Shown here piece by piece: positions 19,348 to 28,337 of a stretch of 64,000 nucleotides of DNA; positions within the stretch are counted from its first letter, which is position 1, and every line of letters begins with the position of its first letter. Source of the DNA: Pseudocolwellia agarivorans (GTDB taxonomy: Bacteria > Pseudomonadota > Gammaproteobacteria > Enterobacterales > Alteromonadaceae). The stretch spans positions 124,001-188,000 of the forward strand of contig NZ_MUZU01000001.1 of the NCBI RefSeq assembly GCF_002000085.1, given 5' to 3'. The notes below the pieces were generated by a model. The model worked only from the letters and a program-made list of their open reading frames with translations, did no database searches and had not been told where the DNA came from. The position numbers and the translations under genes were made by a program.

Positions 19348-20208
19348 ATGAAAGTAGCATTTATTGGTTTAGGCACAATGGGATATTCAATGGCAGGCCA
19401 TTTACAAAAAAGTGGCTTACAAGTAACCGCTTTTAATAGAACAGAAGCAAAAGCTTTAGCATGGAAAAACGAATATAACGGCTCTACCGCACCAACACCT
19501 AAAGAAGCAGTCAAAGAGGCTGAATTGGTTATGTGTTGTGTGGGAAATGATAACGATTTAAGAGAGGTTTGCTTTGGAGAAAATGGAATATTAGCAGGAT
19601 TAAAAGAAGGTGCTATTTTAATTGATCATACAACAACCTCTGCTGAAGTGGCTAAAGAAATATCTCAAGCATGCCTTAAACAAAACAACACCTTTTTTGA
19701 TGCCCCCGTATCTGGCGGTGAAATAGGTGCTAAAAATGGCGCGCTAACAATTATGGTTGGTGGCGATAAAGAAGAATTTAAAGACATTGAAAACACGATT
19801 AATATCTATGCTAAACAAGTAACTCGTTTAGGCGATGTAGGCGCAGGCCAAACCTGTAAAATGGTTAATCAACTGTGTATAGCCGGTATTTTACAAGGGT
19901 TGTCAGAAGGTTTAACACTCGCTAAAAAGTCAGGATTAGATTTAGTTACCGTAAGAGATGTACTTAAACATGGTGCGGCTCAGTCTTGGCAGCTTGAACA
20001 ACGAACGCATACCATGGCAGAAGAGCAATTTGATTTCGGTTTTGCTATAGACTGGATGAGAAAAGATCTAAATATTTGCTTAGAACAAGCTGAACAACTT
20101 GGTATAAATTTACCTGTAGCTAAAATGGTAGACGCTTCGTATCAGCGATTACAAGAGAAAGGATTTAATCGTTGCGATACCTCTGTTTTGATTAAAGATA
20201 TAGAATAA
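19348..20208 (+). CDS. NAD(P)-dependent beta-hydroxyacid dehydrogenase (3-hydroxyisobutyrate/tartronate semialdehyde type)
   Basis: 286 residues. The Rossmann motif GLGTMG is at residues 7-12, the substrate-binding motif DAPVSGGEIGAKNGALTIMVGG near 130-151, and the catalytic lysine in GQTCKMVNQ near residue 171. The family oxidises or reduces short beta-hydroxyacids (3-hydroxyisobutyrate, D-glycerate/tartronate semialdehyde, and similar); the exact substrate is not readable. GGAG before ATG 19348 supports the start. It is divergent from the MocR regulator, its probable controller, and has no enzyme partner beside it. A short inverted-repeat element lies just downstream. Confidence 0.88.
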   Translation: MKVAFIGLGTMGYSMAGHLQKSGLQVTAFNRTEAKALAWKNEYNGSTAPTPKEAVKEAELVMCCVGNDNDLREVCFGENGILAGLKEGAILIDHTTTSAEVAKEISQACLKQNNTFFDAPVSGGEIGAKNGALTIMVGGDKEEFKDIENTINIYAKQVTRLGDVGAGQTCKMVNQLCIAGILQGLSEGLTLAKKSGLDLVTVRDVLKHGAAQSWQLEQRTHTMAEEQFDFGFAIDWMRKDLNICLEQAEQLGINLPVAKMVDASYQRLQEKGFNRCDTSVLIKDIE

Positions 20209-20248
20209 AAGATGACCTTTTATCAAAAAGCCCTTTAAAAACATATTA

Positions 20249-20302
20249 ATACCCGTTACCAATCAAGAGGCTATTTCAGAGTGCTTGAATGATAACGGGT
20301 AT
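20249..20302. repeat. Short copy (54 bp) of the ATACCCGTTACC inverted-repeat element
   Basis: Ends are ATACCCGTTACC and ATAACGGGTAT. Its left 33 bases match the right end of the 261-bp copy at 30874-31134 read in reverse, and its last 19 bases match that copy's other end at 17 of 19 positions, so it looks like an internally deleted version. Confidence 0.75.
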
Positions 20303-20348
20303 AAAGAGCTTTAAACAAATGTAATCCTGCTTAAATAGTAATAAAAAA

Positions 20349-21758
20349 TTATCGATAACCGAGTAATTTTTTCTCTTTAATTTCTTTAACAATAGCTTCA
20401 GGCACGTTATCTTCCCAACCTGATTTACCCGCTGAAATTTGTTTCAATGCTTCTCTAGAGTAAATTTTAAGTAACTTTTTGTCGCTACACTCAATACCTG
20501 AAATAAAGTGATTTTCTAATAAATGCTGATATAAAAAGCGTAAATGGGCAGGAACTTTTACTTGAGTAAAATCAACAAGTTCTTCGCCGTTTTCTAATTC
20601 AGGATAAACAAATATACGGGTGTTATCAGGAAATAGCTTACCAAATGCTTCTAAAATACCGCCTTCAACACCACGATAAAATTCTTCATCAAAAATTTGT
20701 CGCATATTCATCATGCCCACAACAATACCTATTTGTAGTTGAGTATATTGACGGAAATAAGCGCGTAGAGAAAAGTAACGAGTATAATCGGAAATCATTA
20801 CGCTATAACCTAACGCATTTAATAATTGCACTCTTGCAATAATATCGGCCTCAGGCACTTTTGCGTCGTTACCATGAAGATCGTTAAGTGAAATTTCAGC
20901 AATCGCTATAGTACTTTTGCCATCCAAACCATTTATTGCATTAAACGACTTGGTGCCTTGCTCGATCATATCAACATTGAGTTTAGTGGCTGGCTTAAAA
21001 GACCCTCGAATCGTTAATACATTCTTTTTGTATAACATATCAGCAGGAACTGTTACCGAGCCATCAGGCTTAAACATAATAGCGCGTGTTTTCCAACTAC
21101 GAATCAAATGTAGATTAATGGCTCGGTTGTCGATATCTTCAAAATATGGGCCTTCGAATTCAATCGCATCAATTTCAATACGATCTTTACCAATATTATC
21201 ACTAAGCGAATCAATAATGTTTTTAGGGTTTTCAAAATAGTAATAAGCGGCATAAATGAGGTTAACACCTAAATCACCTAGTGCTTGTTGTTGCGCTTCA
21301 GCGGTATCGTCATGCATTCTTACATGAATAGTTATTGTTGAAGGCTCCGCTCCTGGGTACATTTGTACTCTTACACCACACCAAGCATGACATTCATTTT
21401 TACGATTAAAGCTTTTAGCAGCAACCGTTGCCGCATAAGAAAAATAACGAGAAGATTTAGAACGAATATCCCCGACTCTATCAACCACAAGATCAAACTC
21501 TTGTGCCATCATAGCTTTTACACGTGCTTTGCTTACATATCGTCTATCTTCTTGAACACCATAAATTGCGTCTGAAAATTTCATGTCATAAGCAGACATT
21601 GTTTTAGCAATAGTACCTGCCGCGGCCCCTGCTAAAAAGAACTGCCTAGCAACTTCTTGACCCGCACCAATTTCAACGATAGTACCGTATTTTTTTTCAT
21701 CAAGATTAAGACGTAAAGCTTTGTTACTAGTAGTGCGCGAGCTAATTTTTTTATCCAT
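20349..21758 (-). CDS. Conserved protein of unknown function (IGAGQEVARxFF family)
   Basis: 469 residues from ATG 21758, which has GGAG six bases upstream; a longer frame from 21788 lacks a good site. The N-terminus contains the strongly conserved-looking stretch YGTIVEIGAGQEVARQFF and GTIAKTMSAYDMKFSDAIYG, which I recognise from a widespread bacterial family without a settled function and with inconsistent automatic names. No signal peptide, membrane segment or beta-barrel features are visible, so it should be cytoplasmic. The GAGQEVAR segment could be a nucleotide-binding turn, but no standard Walker or Rossmann pattern is complete. It is monocistronic and divergent from ackA. Confidence 0.75.
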   Translation of the reverse strand: MDKKISSRTTSNKALRLNLDEKKYGTIVEIGAGQEVARQFFLAGAAAGTIAKTMSAYDMKFSDAIYGVQEDRRYVSKARVKAMMAQEFDLVVDRVGDIRSKSSRYFSYAATVAAKSFNRKNECHAWCGVRVQMYPGAEPSTITIHVRMHDDTAEAQQQALGDLGVNLIYAAYYYFENPKNIIDSLSDNIGKDRIEIDAIEFEGPYFEDIDNRAINLHLIRSWKTRAIMFKPDGSVTVPADMLYKKNVLTIRGSFKPATKLNVDMIEQGTKSFNAINGLDGKSTIAIAEISLNDLHGNDAKVPEADIIARVQLLNALGYSVMISDYTRYFSLRAYFRQYTQLQIGIVVGMMNMRQIFDEEFYRGVEGGILEAFGKLFPDNTRIFVYPELENGEELVDFTQVKVPAHLRFLYQHLLENHFISGIECSDKKLLKIYSREALKQISAGKSGWEDNVPEAIVKEIKEKKLLGYR

Positions 21759-22100
21759 GATTTCTCCAAACATCATTAATACGTTCAAACAACTTATTCA
21801 ACTTCGATAAAAGAAGTAATAGATAAGAAGACAACTATTTCAATTACTAATTTATTATAACCTAGTATAACGGCTTCTTAGTATATTGTTATTTAAATAT
21901 TATTTCCCTCAAATTCAGCTAAATCACCTCGATATTGCGATATAAAAATAAGCATTTAGCTTATCTTCAATAATATGTTGAAAAGGCATTAAAATATTCA
22001 CGTTTTTTTACGCTTTATTGTATTAAATCAATGTTTTTAATTTTACACCTTCTATAGTTATATTAAGAATCTACACTCACCTAATGGATATGCTTTACAA
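21759..22100. other. Intergenic region upstream of ackA (342 bp)
   Basis: Gene-free and AT-rich. The only site of note is TTGTATTAAATCAA at 22018-22031, a weak match (8 of 10 specified bases) to the FNR pattern TTGAT-N4-ATCAA, 70 bases before ackA. No clear promoter pair was identified. Confidence 0.4.
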
Positions 22101-23312
22101 ATGACAAAACAACTTATTTTGGTTATTAACTGCGGTAGCTCCTCCCTTAAGTTTTCTTTAATTAATCCCTTATCAACTGAGACTATTTTAACGGGTCTGG
22201 CTGAGCAATTGTTTACAGATAAAGCCACTATCAAAATAAAGTATAAAGAAAATGTTAAGGTTAAAAACATATTAGCTCCCTACGACCATAGTTTAGCTAT
22301 AGCTATACTAGTAGATGAATTAAAGGCTTTAGGTTTTAATGATAATGTTGCCGCTATTGGGCACCGCGTTGTACATGGTGGTGAAAACTATAGTGCCCCC
22401 ACATTAATTACTGATGAAGTAAAAAAAATAATCGAGTCTTTATCTCGATTAGCGCCTTTACACAATCCAGCTAATTTAATGGGTATTACAGCTTGCGAAA
22501 AAGCATTTGAATCGCTTCCTCAAGTTGCCATTTTTGACACTGCTTTTCATCAAACACTTCCCTCGAAAGCTTTTATCTACGGTTTACCTTATGAGTTATA
22601 TGAAAAACATAGTATTAGACGTTATGGTTTTCATGGTACTAGCCATTATTTTGTATCAACTGAAGCAGCAAAATTAATTAATAAGCCCATCGAAGCATGT
22701 AACTTTATTTCAGCCCATTTAGGTAACGGTTGTAGTATTACCGCAATAAAAAATGGCAAGAGTGCTGACACAAGTTTAGGGTTTACACCCAACGAAGGTG
22801 TCATGATGGGAACACGTAGTGGTGATGTTGACTCAGGCATTATATTTTATTTAGTGAATGAACTAGGTTATCCAATTGATGACGTTAATAAAATTCTTAA
22901 TAGTAAGAGTGGTTTATTAGGCGTTTCGGGTATCAGTAACGATTGCAGAACACTAGAAGAAGCAATGACTGATGAACCAAACTGTAGAGCTACATTAGCA
23001 TTAACGGTATTCAGTTACAGAATAGCTAAAGTTATCGCATCTTATACCGCAAGCTTATCAGAGCTAGATGGTATTATTTTTACCGGAGGTATTGGTGAAA
23101 ATTCAATGCTGGTAAGAAAAATGGTGATATCTCATCTACAAATACTTAACTTTCATATTGATGATGAAAGAAATGAACAAGCTCGTTTTGGTCAAAGCGG
23201 TAATATTGCAGCGAATAACTCACGTTCATGCTGGGTTATCCCTACAAACGAAGAGTTTGTTATTGCGGAGCAAACACAGCAATTACTTTCTTTAAATAAC
23301 GAAGGGGAATAA
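22101..23312 (+). CDS. ackA: Acetate kinase AckA
   Basis: 403 residues (E. coli 400). The ASKHA-fold signatures are present: VINCGSSSLKFS at the N-terminus, RRYGFHGTSH, and FTGGIGENS near residue 330. It interconverts acetyl phosphate plus ADP with acetate plus ATP. pta follows after four bases, so the pair forms the usual ackA-pta operon for acetate overflow and acetyl-phosphate control. The ribosome site before ATG 22101 is weak. Confidence 0.97.
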   Translation: MTKQLILVINCGSSSLKFSLINPLSTETILTGLAEQLFTDKATIKIKYKENVKVKNILAPYDHSLAIAILVDELKALGFNDNVAAIGHRVVHGGENYSAPTLITDEVKKIIESLSRLAPLHNPANLMGITACEKAFESLPQVAIFDTAFHQTLPSKAFIYGLPYELYEKHSIRRYGFHGTSHYFVSTEAAKLINKPIEACNFISAHLGNGCSITAIKNGKSADTSLGFTPNEGVMMGTRSGDVDSGIIFYLVNELGYPIDDVNKILNSKSGLLGVSGISNDCRTLEEAMTDEPNCRATLALTVFSYRIAKVIASYTASLSELDGIIFTGGIGENSMLVRKMVISHLQILNFHIDDERNEQARFGQSGNIAANNSRSCWVIPTNEEFVIAEQTQQLLSLNNEGE

Positions 23313-23316
23313 GAAG

Positions 23317-25428
23317 ATGCATCATAAAATAATGTTAATCCCTGCAGGTTTTGGTGTAGGCCTTACCAGTATCGCTGTTGGTTTAGTGCATGCATGTCAA
23401 CAACGTGGAATTAAAGTAGGACACTTCAAACCCATTAGCCAACCCTCTCGCAGTGTATTAAAAAATAAAAAAGATCATATTAATTGGTCAACTGACGATC
23501 ATTCTATTCCCCTCAGCTATGTTGAAGAACAAATGGCTGACGGACAACGTGAATTTATTCTTGAAAAAATAGTAGAAAACTACGACAACTTCAGCCAACA
23601 CTACGACGTAGTTATTATAGAAGGTTTAATTCCTACCACGCGCCAGCCATATGCAGGCAGAATTAACCGAGATGTAGCACAAACACTCTCTGCCAATATT
23701 GTTTTAGTTACAACACCGGGTAACGATACCGCTGAAGAATTTGAAGATCGTATAGAAGTAACAGCTGAAACTTTTGGTGGAATTAAAAATAGTAAGCTAC
23801 TCGGTTGCATTCTTAATAAAGTTAATTCACCTAACGAAGATGAATTTGGTTTATTACCCAGAGAAAATGAAATTGAATCTAATGACGAAGCCGATTTATT
23901 TCCTGAATTATCTATCTTTAAGAATAAACAATTTAAACTATTAGGTTCTGTTCCATGGGAAATGGATCTAGTGGCCCCCAGAGTTTGCGATATTAGTACT
24001 TATTTAAATGCGACACTGATTAATAAAGGTGATTTTGAACACAGAAGAATAAGAAGTATCAGTTTTTGTGCGCGTACCGTTGATAACTTAGTGAGCCATT
24101 TACAACCAAGCCGATTAATTGTTACGCCAGGCGATCGTACCGATATAATTATTGCGACTTGTTTATCTGCACTTAACGGTACAAAAGTAGGCGCATTATT
24201 ATTAACTAATGGTTACGTACCTAACGAACATGTACTCGACTTATGTAAACAGGCGCTTGAAGCAGGCTTACCGGTACTTTCTGTAAAGTCTGACACATGG
24301 CAAACCTCCCGTTATCTTATGAACTTCACACCAGAAATTCCTAAAGATGACATACAACGACATGAAAAAGTAAAACAACATATTACCGATCATTTATCCA
24401 GTAGCTGGTTAGATACCTTATCACAATCTATTCAACACAATAGCTTACTATCTCCACCCGCCTTTAGGCATAAACTAACCGAACTTGCGCGAAAAGCGAA
24501 TAAACTTATTATTTTGCCAGAAGGTGAAGATGTAAGAACCATAAAAGCTGCCGCAATATGCGTTAAGCGCAATATAGCCAGATGTCAATTATTGGGTAAC
24601 AAAGAAAATATTTTACGTATTGCCGAACAACAAGGTATTGAATTACCAGAAGGCTTACTTATTACAGATCCTGAAAACATTGTAGATAATTATATCGCTC
24701 CCCTTGTTGAATTAAGAAAACACAAAGGTGTAACTGAAGCGATTGCCAAACAAGAACTTACCGACAATGTAGTGCTTGCGACCATGATGCTGAAATTAGG
24801 TCAAGTAGACGGTTTAGTCTCTGGCGCAGTAAATACCACAGCCAATACCATTAGACCTGCCCTACAATTAATTAAAACCGCTGATAATTGTAACTTAGTG
24901 TCATCTATCTTTTTTATGTTATTGCCCGAACAAGTTCTTATATACGGTGATTGCGCCATTAACCCAGATCCTAATGCTGAACAACTTGCTGATATTGCTA
25001 TTCAATCGGCAGACTCTGCAACCAAGTTTGGTATAGAACCTAGAGTTGCTATGATCAGCTACAGCACGGGTTCTTCGGGCACAGGGGCTGATGTAGAAAA
25101 AGTCACGCTAGCGACTAAAATAGCGAAAGAAAAGCGCCCTGATCTGATCATAGACGGACCACTACAATACGACGCAGCCATAATGAAAAGTGTTGCAAAG
25201 AAAAAAGCACCTAATAGCCCCGTAGCAGGTAAAGCCACTGTATTTATATTTCCAGATTTAAATACAGGAAATACCACCTATAAAGCGGTGCAACGATCCG
25301 CGGATCTTGTTAGCATCGGCCCAATGCTACAAGGTATGAGAAAACCCGTGAATGATTTATCAAGAGGAGCGTTAGTCGATGACATTGTATACACAATTGC
25401 GTTAACCGCTATACAAGCTAATACGTAA
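23317..25428 (+). CDS. pta: Phosphate acetyltransferase Pta (long form)
   Basis: 703 residues (E. coli 714). It is the long three-domain form: an N-terminal P-loop-like dethiobiotin-synthetase-type domain (here the loop reads PAGFGVGLTS, a relaxed version), a central DRTGG regulatory domain, and the C-terminal catalytic PTA_PTB domain (from about residue 385) with YSTGSSGTGADVEKV and QYDAAIMKSVA. It transfers acetyl from acetyl-CoA to phosphate. GAAG precedes ATG 23317, four bases after ackA. Confidence 0.97.
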   Translation: MHHKIMLIPAGFGVGLTSIAVGLVHACQQRGIKVGHFKPISQPSRSVLKNKKDHINWSTDDHSIPLSYVEEQMADGQREFILEKIVENYDNFSQHYDVVIIEGLIPTTRQPYAGRINRDVAQTLSANIVLVTTPGNDTAEEFEDRIEVTAETFGGIKNSKLLGCILNKVNSPNEDEFGLLPRENEIESNDEADLFPELSIFKNKQFKLLGSVPWEMDLVAPRVCDISTYLNATLINKGDFEHRRIRSISFCARTVDNLVSHLQPSRLIVTPGDRTDIIIATCLSALNGTKVGALLLTNGYVPNEHVLDLCKQALEAGLPVLSVKSDTWQTSRYLMNFTPEIPKDDIQRHEKVKQHITDHLSSSWLDTLSQSIQHNSLLSPPAFRHKLTELARKANKLIILPEGEDVRTIKAAAICVKRNIARCQLLGNKENILRIAEQQGIELPEGLLITDPENIVDNYIAPLVELRKHKGVTEAIAKQELTDNVVLATMMLKLGQVDGLVSGAVNTTANTIRPALQLIKTADNCNLVSSIFFMLLPEQVLIYGDCAINPDPNAEQLADIAIQSADSATKFGIEPRVAMISYSTGSSGTGADVEKVTLATKIAKEKRPDLIIDGPLQYDAAIMKSVAKKKAPNSPVAGKATVFIFPDLNTGNTTYKAVQRSADLVSIGPMLQGMRKPVNDLSRGALVDDIVYTIALTAIQANT

Positions 25429-25540
25429 TTTGTACAGTAATTGTGTATAAATATATCAAAAAACTAAGCGTTCAAAAACAACACAGCACCATATAAACAC
25501 TATAAAACAGCAACTTAATAAACATATAAAGGGTTGTTAA

Positions 25541-25573
25541 CAATGATATCCACAGGTTTTGTGGATATCATTG
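25541..25573. terminator. Long perfect hairpin downstream of pta
   Basis: CAATGATATCCACA pairs perfectly with TGTGGATATCATTG around loop GGTTT, 112 bases after the pta stop. The T-tract after it is poor, so it may act in RNA stability or as a weak terminator. Confidence 0.45.
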
Positions 25574-25762
25574 AATTATTGGGTATAAAAATTAGGATCC
25601 TTAATAATAAAACCTTCAAAAAATGTAATATAAATACTTGTATTTCTCTCCTCCCTACCTTTTACCATTGCTTTAATGTTAAAATAATTTCATTCAAAAT
25701 TTAGTTGCTACTTTTACTTATACCTTTCATTAATAGGTTCAGTATTAGCTAATACCATATTT

Positions 25763-25807
25763 ATACCCATTATCATTCAAGATGCAGGTTTCAGTAGTAA
25801 CGGGTAT
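25763..25807. repeat. Short copy (45 bp) of the ATACCC inverted-repeat element
   Basis: ATACCCATTATC at the left and TAACGGGTAT at the right; the inner CATTCAAGATGCAGGTTTCA matches the left end of the 261-bp copy at 30874 with one difference. Confidence 0.75.
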
Positions 25808-25849
25808 ATATTCACCACATTAAGTTTCGAACAATAACAAGGGTTAAAG

Positions 25850-26194
25850 ATGACAACCATCTACGGCATAAAAAACTGTGATACCGTAAAAAAATCACTT
25901 AAATGGTTAGAAAAAAATAATATTGAGTTTTCATTTCACGATTTTAGAGTCGATGGTTTAACACCTGAGCTACTCACTTCTTTGGTTAATAGAAGCAGCT
26001 GGGATGTATTATTAAATAAACGCAGTACAACATTTCGTAACTTACCGTCAGAAATTAAAGATAACTTAACCGACGATGTAATCTTCAATGCCGTAATTGA
26101 ACAACCCACTTTATTAAAGCGCCCTATTCTTATCAAAAACGACATCACGTGTGTTGGTTTTAAAGACGATTTATATCAGGAAAACTTACTATGA
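25850..26194 (+). CDS. yffB: ArsC/Spx-family reductase-like protein (YffB)
   Basis: 114 residues with a thioredoxin-like ArsC fold. The N-terminus [20 protein letters not shown] has the single conserved cysteine (Cys10) followed by DTVKK; the middle has [18 protein letters not shown] and the end KRPILIKND, both typical of the YffB branch. The true substrate of YffB is not established; glutathione-dependent thiol chemistry has been suggested for the family. Its stop overlaps the dapE start by four bases (ATGA), the same pairing as in E. coli. Confidence 0.9.
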   Translation: MTTIYGIKNCDTVKKSLKWLEKNNIEFSFHDFRVDGLTPELLTSLVNRSSWDVLLNKRSTTFRNLPSEIKDNLTDDVIFNAVIEQPTLLKRPILIKNDITCVGFKDDLYQENLL

Positions 26195-27330
26195 GTATCA
26201 ACACACCCGTTATTGAATTAACAAAAGACCTTATTTCACGTAAATCTGTAACCCCAGAAGATGCTGGCTGCCAAGACCTAATATCAAACCGCTTAGGTGC
26301 TATAGGCTTTAATAATGAATCTATGGTGTTTGAAGACACAACCAATTTGTGGTCAAGAAAAGGTACACAAGATCCTGTATTTTGCTTCGCAGGTCATACC
26401 GATGTGGTTCCAGCAGGTAATTTAGAGTTATGGAATACACCGCCATACGAGCCAACGATTATAGATGGTATGTTATATGGTCGTGGTGCTGCAGACATGA
26501 AAGGCAGTTTAGCCGCCATGATCATAGCAACTGAGCGTTTTGTAGTTGACTACCCAGATCATAAAGGTTCAATTACTTACCTTATTACCAGTGACGAAGA
26601 AGGCCCTTTTATAAACGGCACTACACGCGTTATTGATACGTTAGAAGCTCGTAATGAAAAAATCACTTATTGTATTGTTGGTGAACCTTCTAGTACTAAT
26701 GAAGTAGGCGATATCATTAAAAATGGTCGTCGTGGTTCCATTTCTGGTGAGTTAACTATTCATGGAAAACAAGGTCATGTTGCCTACCCAGAGCATGTTA
26801 AAAACCCTATTCACTCAGCCATGCCAGCATTAGCCGAACTAAGCCAATGTCATTGGGATGAAGGTAATGATTTTTTCCCTGCGACAAGCTTTCAAATATC
26901 AAACTTAAACTCAGGTACGGGTGCAACCAATGTAGTGCCAGGGGATATTACGGCTTTATTTAACTTAAGATACAGCACTGAGTTAACAGACCAAATAATT
27001 GTAAACAAAGTGCACGCAATACTTGATAAGTATGACTTTGAATACGACATTAATTGGACCTTCAACGGTAAACCTTTTATTACCGAACCGGGCCCATGGT
27101 TAGATGCAGTAACCAATGCAATAGAAACTACTATGGGTAAACCTACCCTGTTGTCTACTGCCGGTGGTACATCAGACGGACGATTTATTGCCCCAACAGG
27201 TGCTAAAGTGATTGAATTAGGCCCATGTAACGCAACAATTCACCAAGTAAACGAAAGTGTTTCATGTAGTGACTTAAACAACTTAGTTGATATTTATTAT
27301 CAATCACTTGTTAATGTTTTAGGTAAATAA
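26191..27330 (+). CDS. dapE: Succinyl-diaminopimelate desuccinylase DapE
   Basis: 379 residues (E. coli 375). An M20-family dizinc enzyme: [12 protein letters not shown] has the first metal histidine, GRGAADMKG the bridging aspartate, TSDEEGP the catalytic glutamate pair, and GTSDGRFIA the later substrate/metal region. It hydrolyses N-succinyl-LL-diaminopimelate in the lysine and peptidoglycan pathway. It is translationally coupled to the ArsC-like gene and followed after two bases by an M15 peptidase gene. Confidence 0.97.
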   Translation: MSINTPVIELTKDLISRKSVTPEDAGCQDLISNRLGAIGFNNESMVFEDTTNLWSRKGTQDPVFCFAGHTDVVPAGNLELWNTPPYEPTIIDGMLYGRGAADMKGSLAAMIIATERFVVDYPDHKGSITYLITSDEEGPFINGTTRVIDTLEARNEKITYCIVGEPSSTNEVGDIIKNGRRGSISGELTIHGKQGHVAYPEHVKNPIHSAMPALAELSQCHWDEGNDFFPATSFQISNLNSGTGATNVVPGDITALFNLRYSTELTDQIIVNKVHAILDKYDFEYDINWTFNGKPFITEPGPWLDAVTNAIETTMGKPTLLSTAGGTSDGRFIAPTGAKVIELGPCNATIHQVNESVSCSDLNNLVDIYYQSLVNVLGK

Positions 27331-27332
27331 AC

Positions 27333-28019
27333 ATGTTATTGAATACCTCACAGCTTAGCGGACAAAGTGATGAGCATATTACTTGGCTTACAGCGCATGT
27401 GGGTATTCATAAAGACATGCTATTAGCGTGGCAATCACTTTGTGATGCTGCACTAATCGCTGGCTTTAATCTTAAAATAGCCAGTGGTTATCGTAGCTTC
27501 GACAGACAACTCTCCATTTGGAATAGAAAGTTCAACGGTGAGCTTGCCACTAAAAACAAGCTTAACGAAACAGTAGATTTAACACATTTATCTGATAATG
27601 AAAAAGTAGACGCTATATTAGTATACTCAGCATTACCGAGTACCAGTAGACATCATTGGGGGACTGACATAGATGTTTATGCAGACAACCTACTGTTAGA
27701 AAATCAAAAATTGCAGCTAGAACCTTGGGAATACGAACAAGGTGGCCCCTTTGAAAAGCTCAGTTTATGGCTCGTACAATACGCACCAAGGTTTGGCTTT
27801 TTCTTCCCTTACGATGAAGACAGAGGTGGAGTGGCTGTTGAACCTTGGCATTTATCATACGCACCATTAGCGCAACCGTGTTTATGTAATATGACCATTG
27901 AAACATTAACTCAAGCTATTGAGCAATCAAACATATTAGGAAAGCAGGCTATTTTAAATAAATTACCTAATATCCTTACCCAATATGTTCATAATATAAA
28001 TACAGGATCAGAAATATGA
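27333..28019 (+). CDS. M15-family D-alanyl-D-alanine carboxypeptidase-like protein
   Basis: 228 residues. The VanY/M15 signature is complete: IASGYRSFDRQLSIWN, zinc motif SRHHWGTDIDVY near residues 106-117, and the catalytic/zinc EPWHLSY near residue 170. Enzymes of this group trim peptidoglycan stem peptides. No signal peptide is visible at the N-terminus, so either the product stays in the cytoplasm (for example recycling muropeptides) or export is non-standard. It is in the dapE transcript, a sensible setting for cell-wall peptide metabolism. Confidence 0.85.
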   Translation: MLLNTSQLSGQSDEHITWLTAHVGIHKDMLLAWQSLCDAALIAGFNLKIASGYRSFDRQLSIWNRKFNGELATKNKLNETVDLTHLSDNEKVDAILVYSALPSTSRHHWGTDIDVYADNLLLENQKLQLEPWEYEQGGPFEKLSLWLVQYAPRFGFFFPYDEDRGGVAVEPWHLSYAPLAQPCLCNMTIETLTQAIEQSNILGKQAILNKLPNILTQYVHNINTGSEI

Positions 28020-28228
28020 TTGATATGGGCGAATGGCTTATTCCTATTGTCATTATAGGCGTCGTTTTATTTTACATTGGTAATTTAAGTACCTTGCAAA
28101 AAAATGCGAAAACGCCTTTACGAAAAAAAGGACTAAACGATCTTGAAGAAACATTACCTCGCAGCCACAAAACAGATCATAAAATGCCTACGGTAAGTAA
28201 TAAAGCAGACTCGCCCTATAAAAAGTAA
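28016..28228 (+). CDS. Small single-pass membrane protein (possibly DUF2897)
   Basis: 70 residues overlapping the M15 gene by four bases. One transmembrane helix (LIPIVIIGVVLFYIGNL, residues 8-24) precedes a basic, polar tail. The layout resembles DUF2897 proteins found next to dapE in other marine gammaproteobacteria, but this assignment is a recollection and the sequence is short. Function unknown. Confidence 0.6.
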   Translation: MIDMGEWLIPIVIIGVVLFYIGNLSTLQKNAKTPLRKKGLNDLEETLPRSHKTDHKMPTVSNKADSPYKK

Positions 28229-28286
28229 CAATAACGCGAGCGATGGATTAATGTTTGTTCCTATAAAATTCATTCCACAAAAACAA

Positions 28287-28312
28287 GAAAGCTCTACCTA
28301 AGCAGAGCTTTC
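28287..28312. terminator. Hairpin between convergent dapE block and bamC
   Basis: GAAAGCTCT pairs with AGAGCTTTC around ACCTAAGC. T-tracts are short, so strength is uncertain. Confidence 0.55.
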
Positions 28313-28337
28313 CTAACATCAATATATTAACAATTGA

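Larger units (their letters stand above)
25429..25849. other. Intergenic region between pta and the ArsC-like gene (421 bp)
   Basis: No gene seen. It contains the long perfect hairpin at 25541-25573 and a 45-bp copy of the dispersed inverted repeat at 25763-25807; the remainder is plain AT-rich sequence. Confidence 0.6.

Noticed and set aside
20349-21758. TonB-dependent receptor as the name for the unknown conserved protein
   Set aside because: There is no signal peptide, TonB box, plug domain or beta-barrel pattern, and the length is too short.
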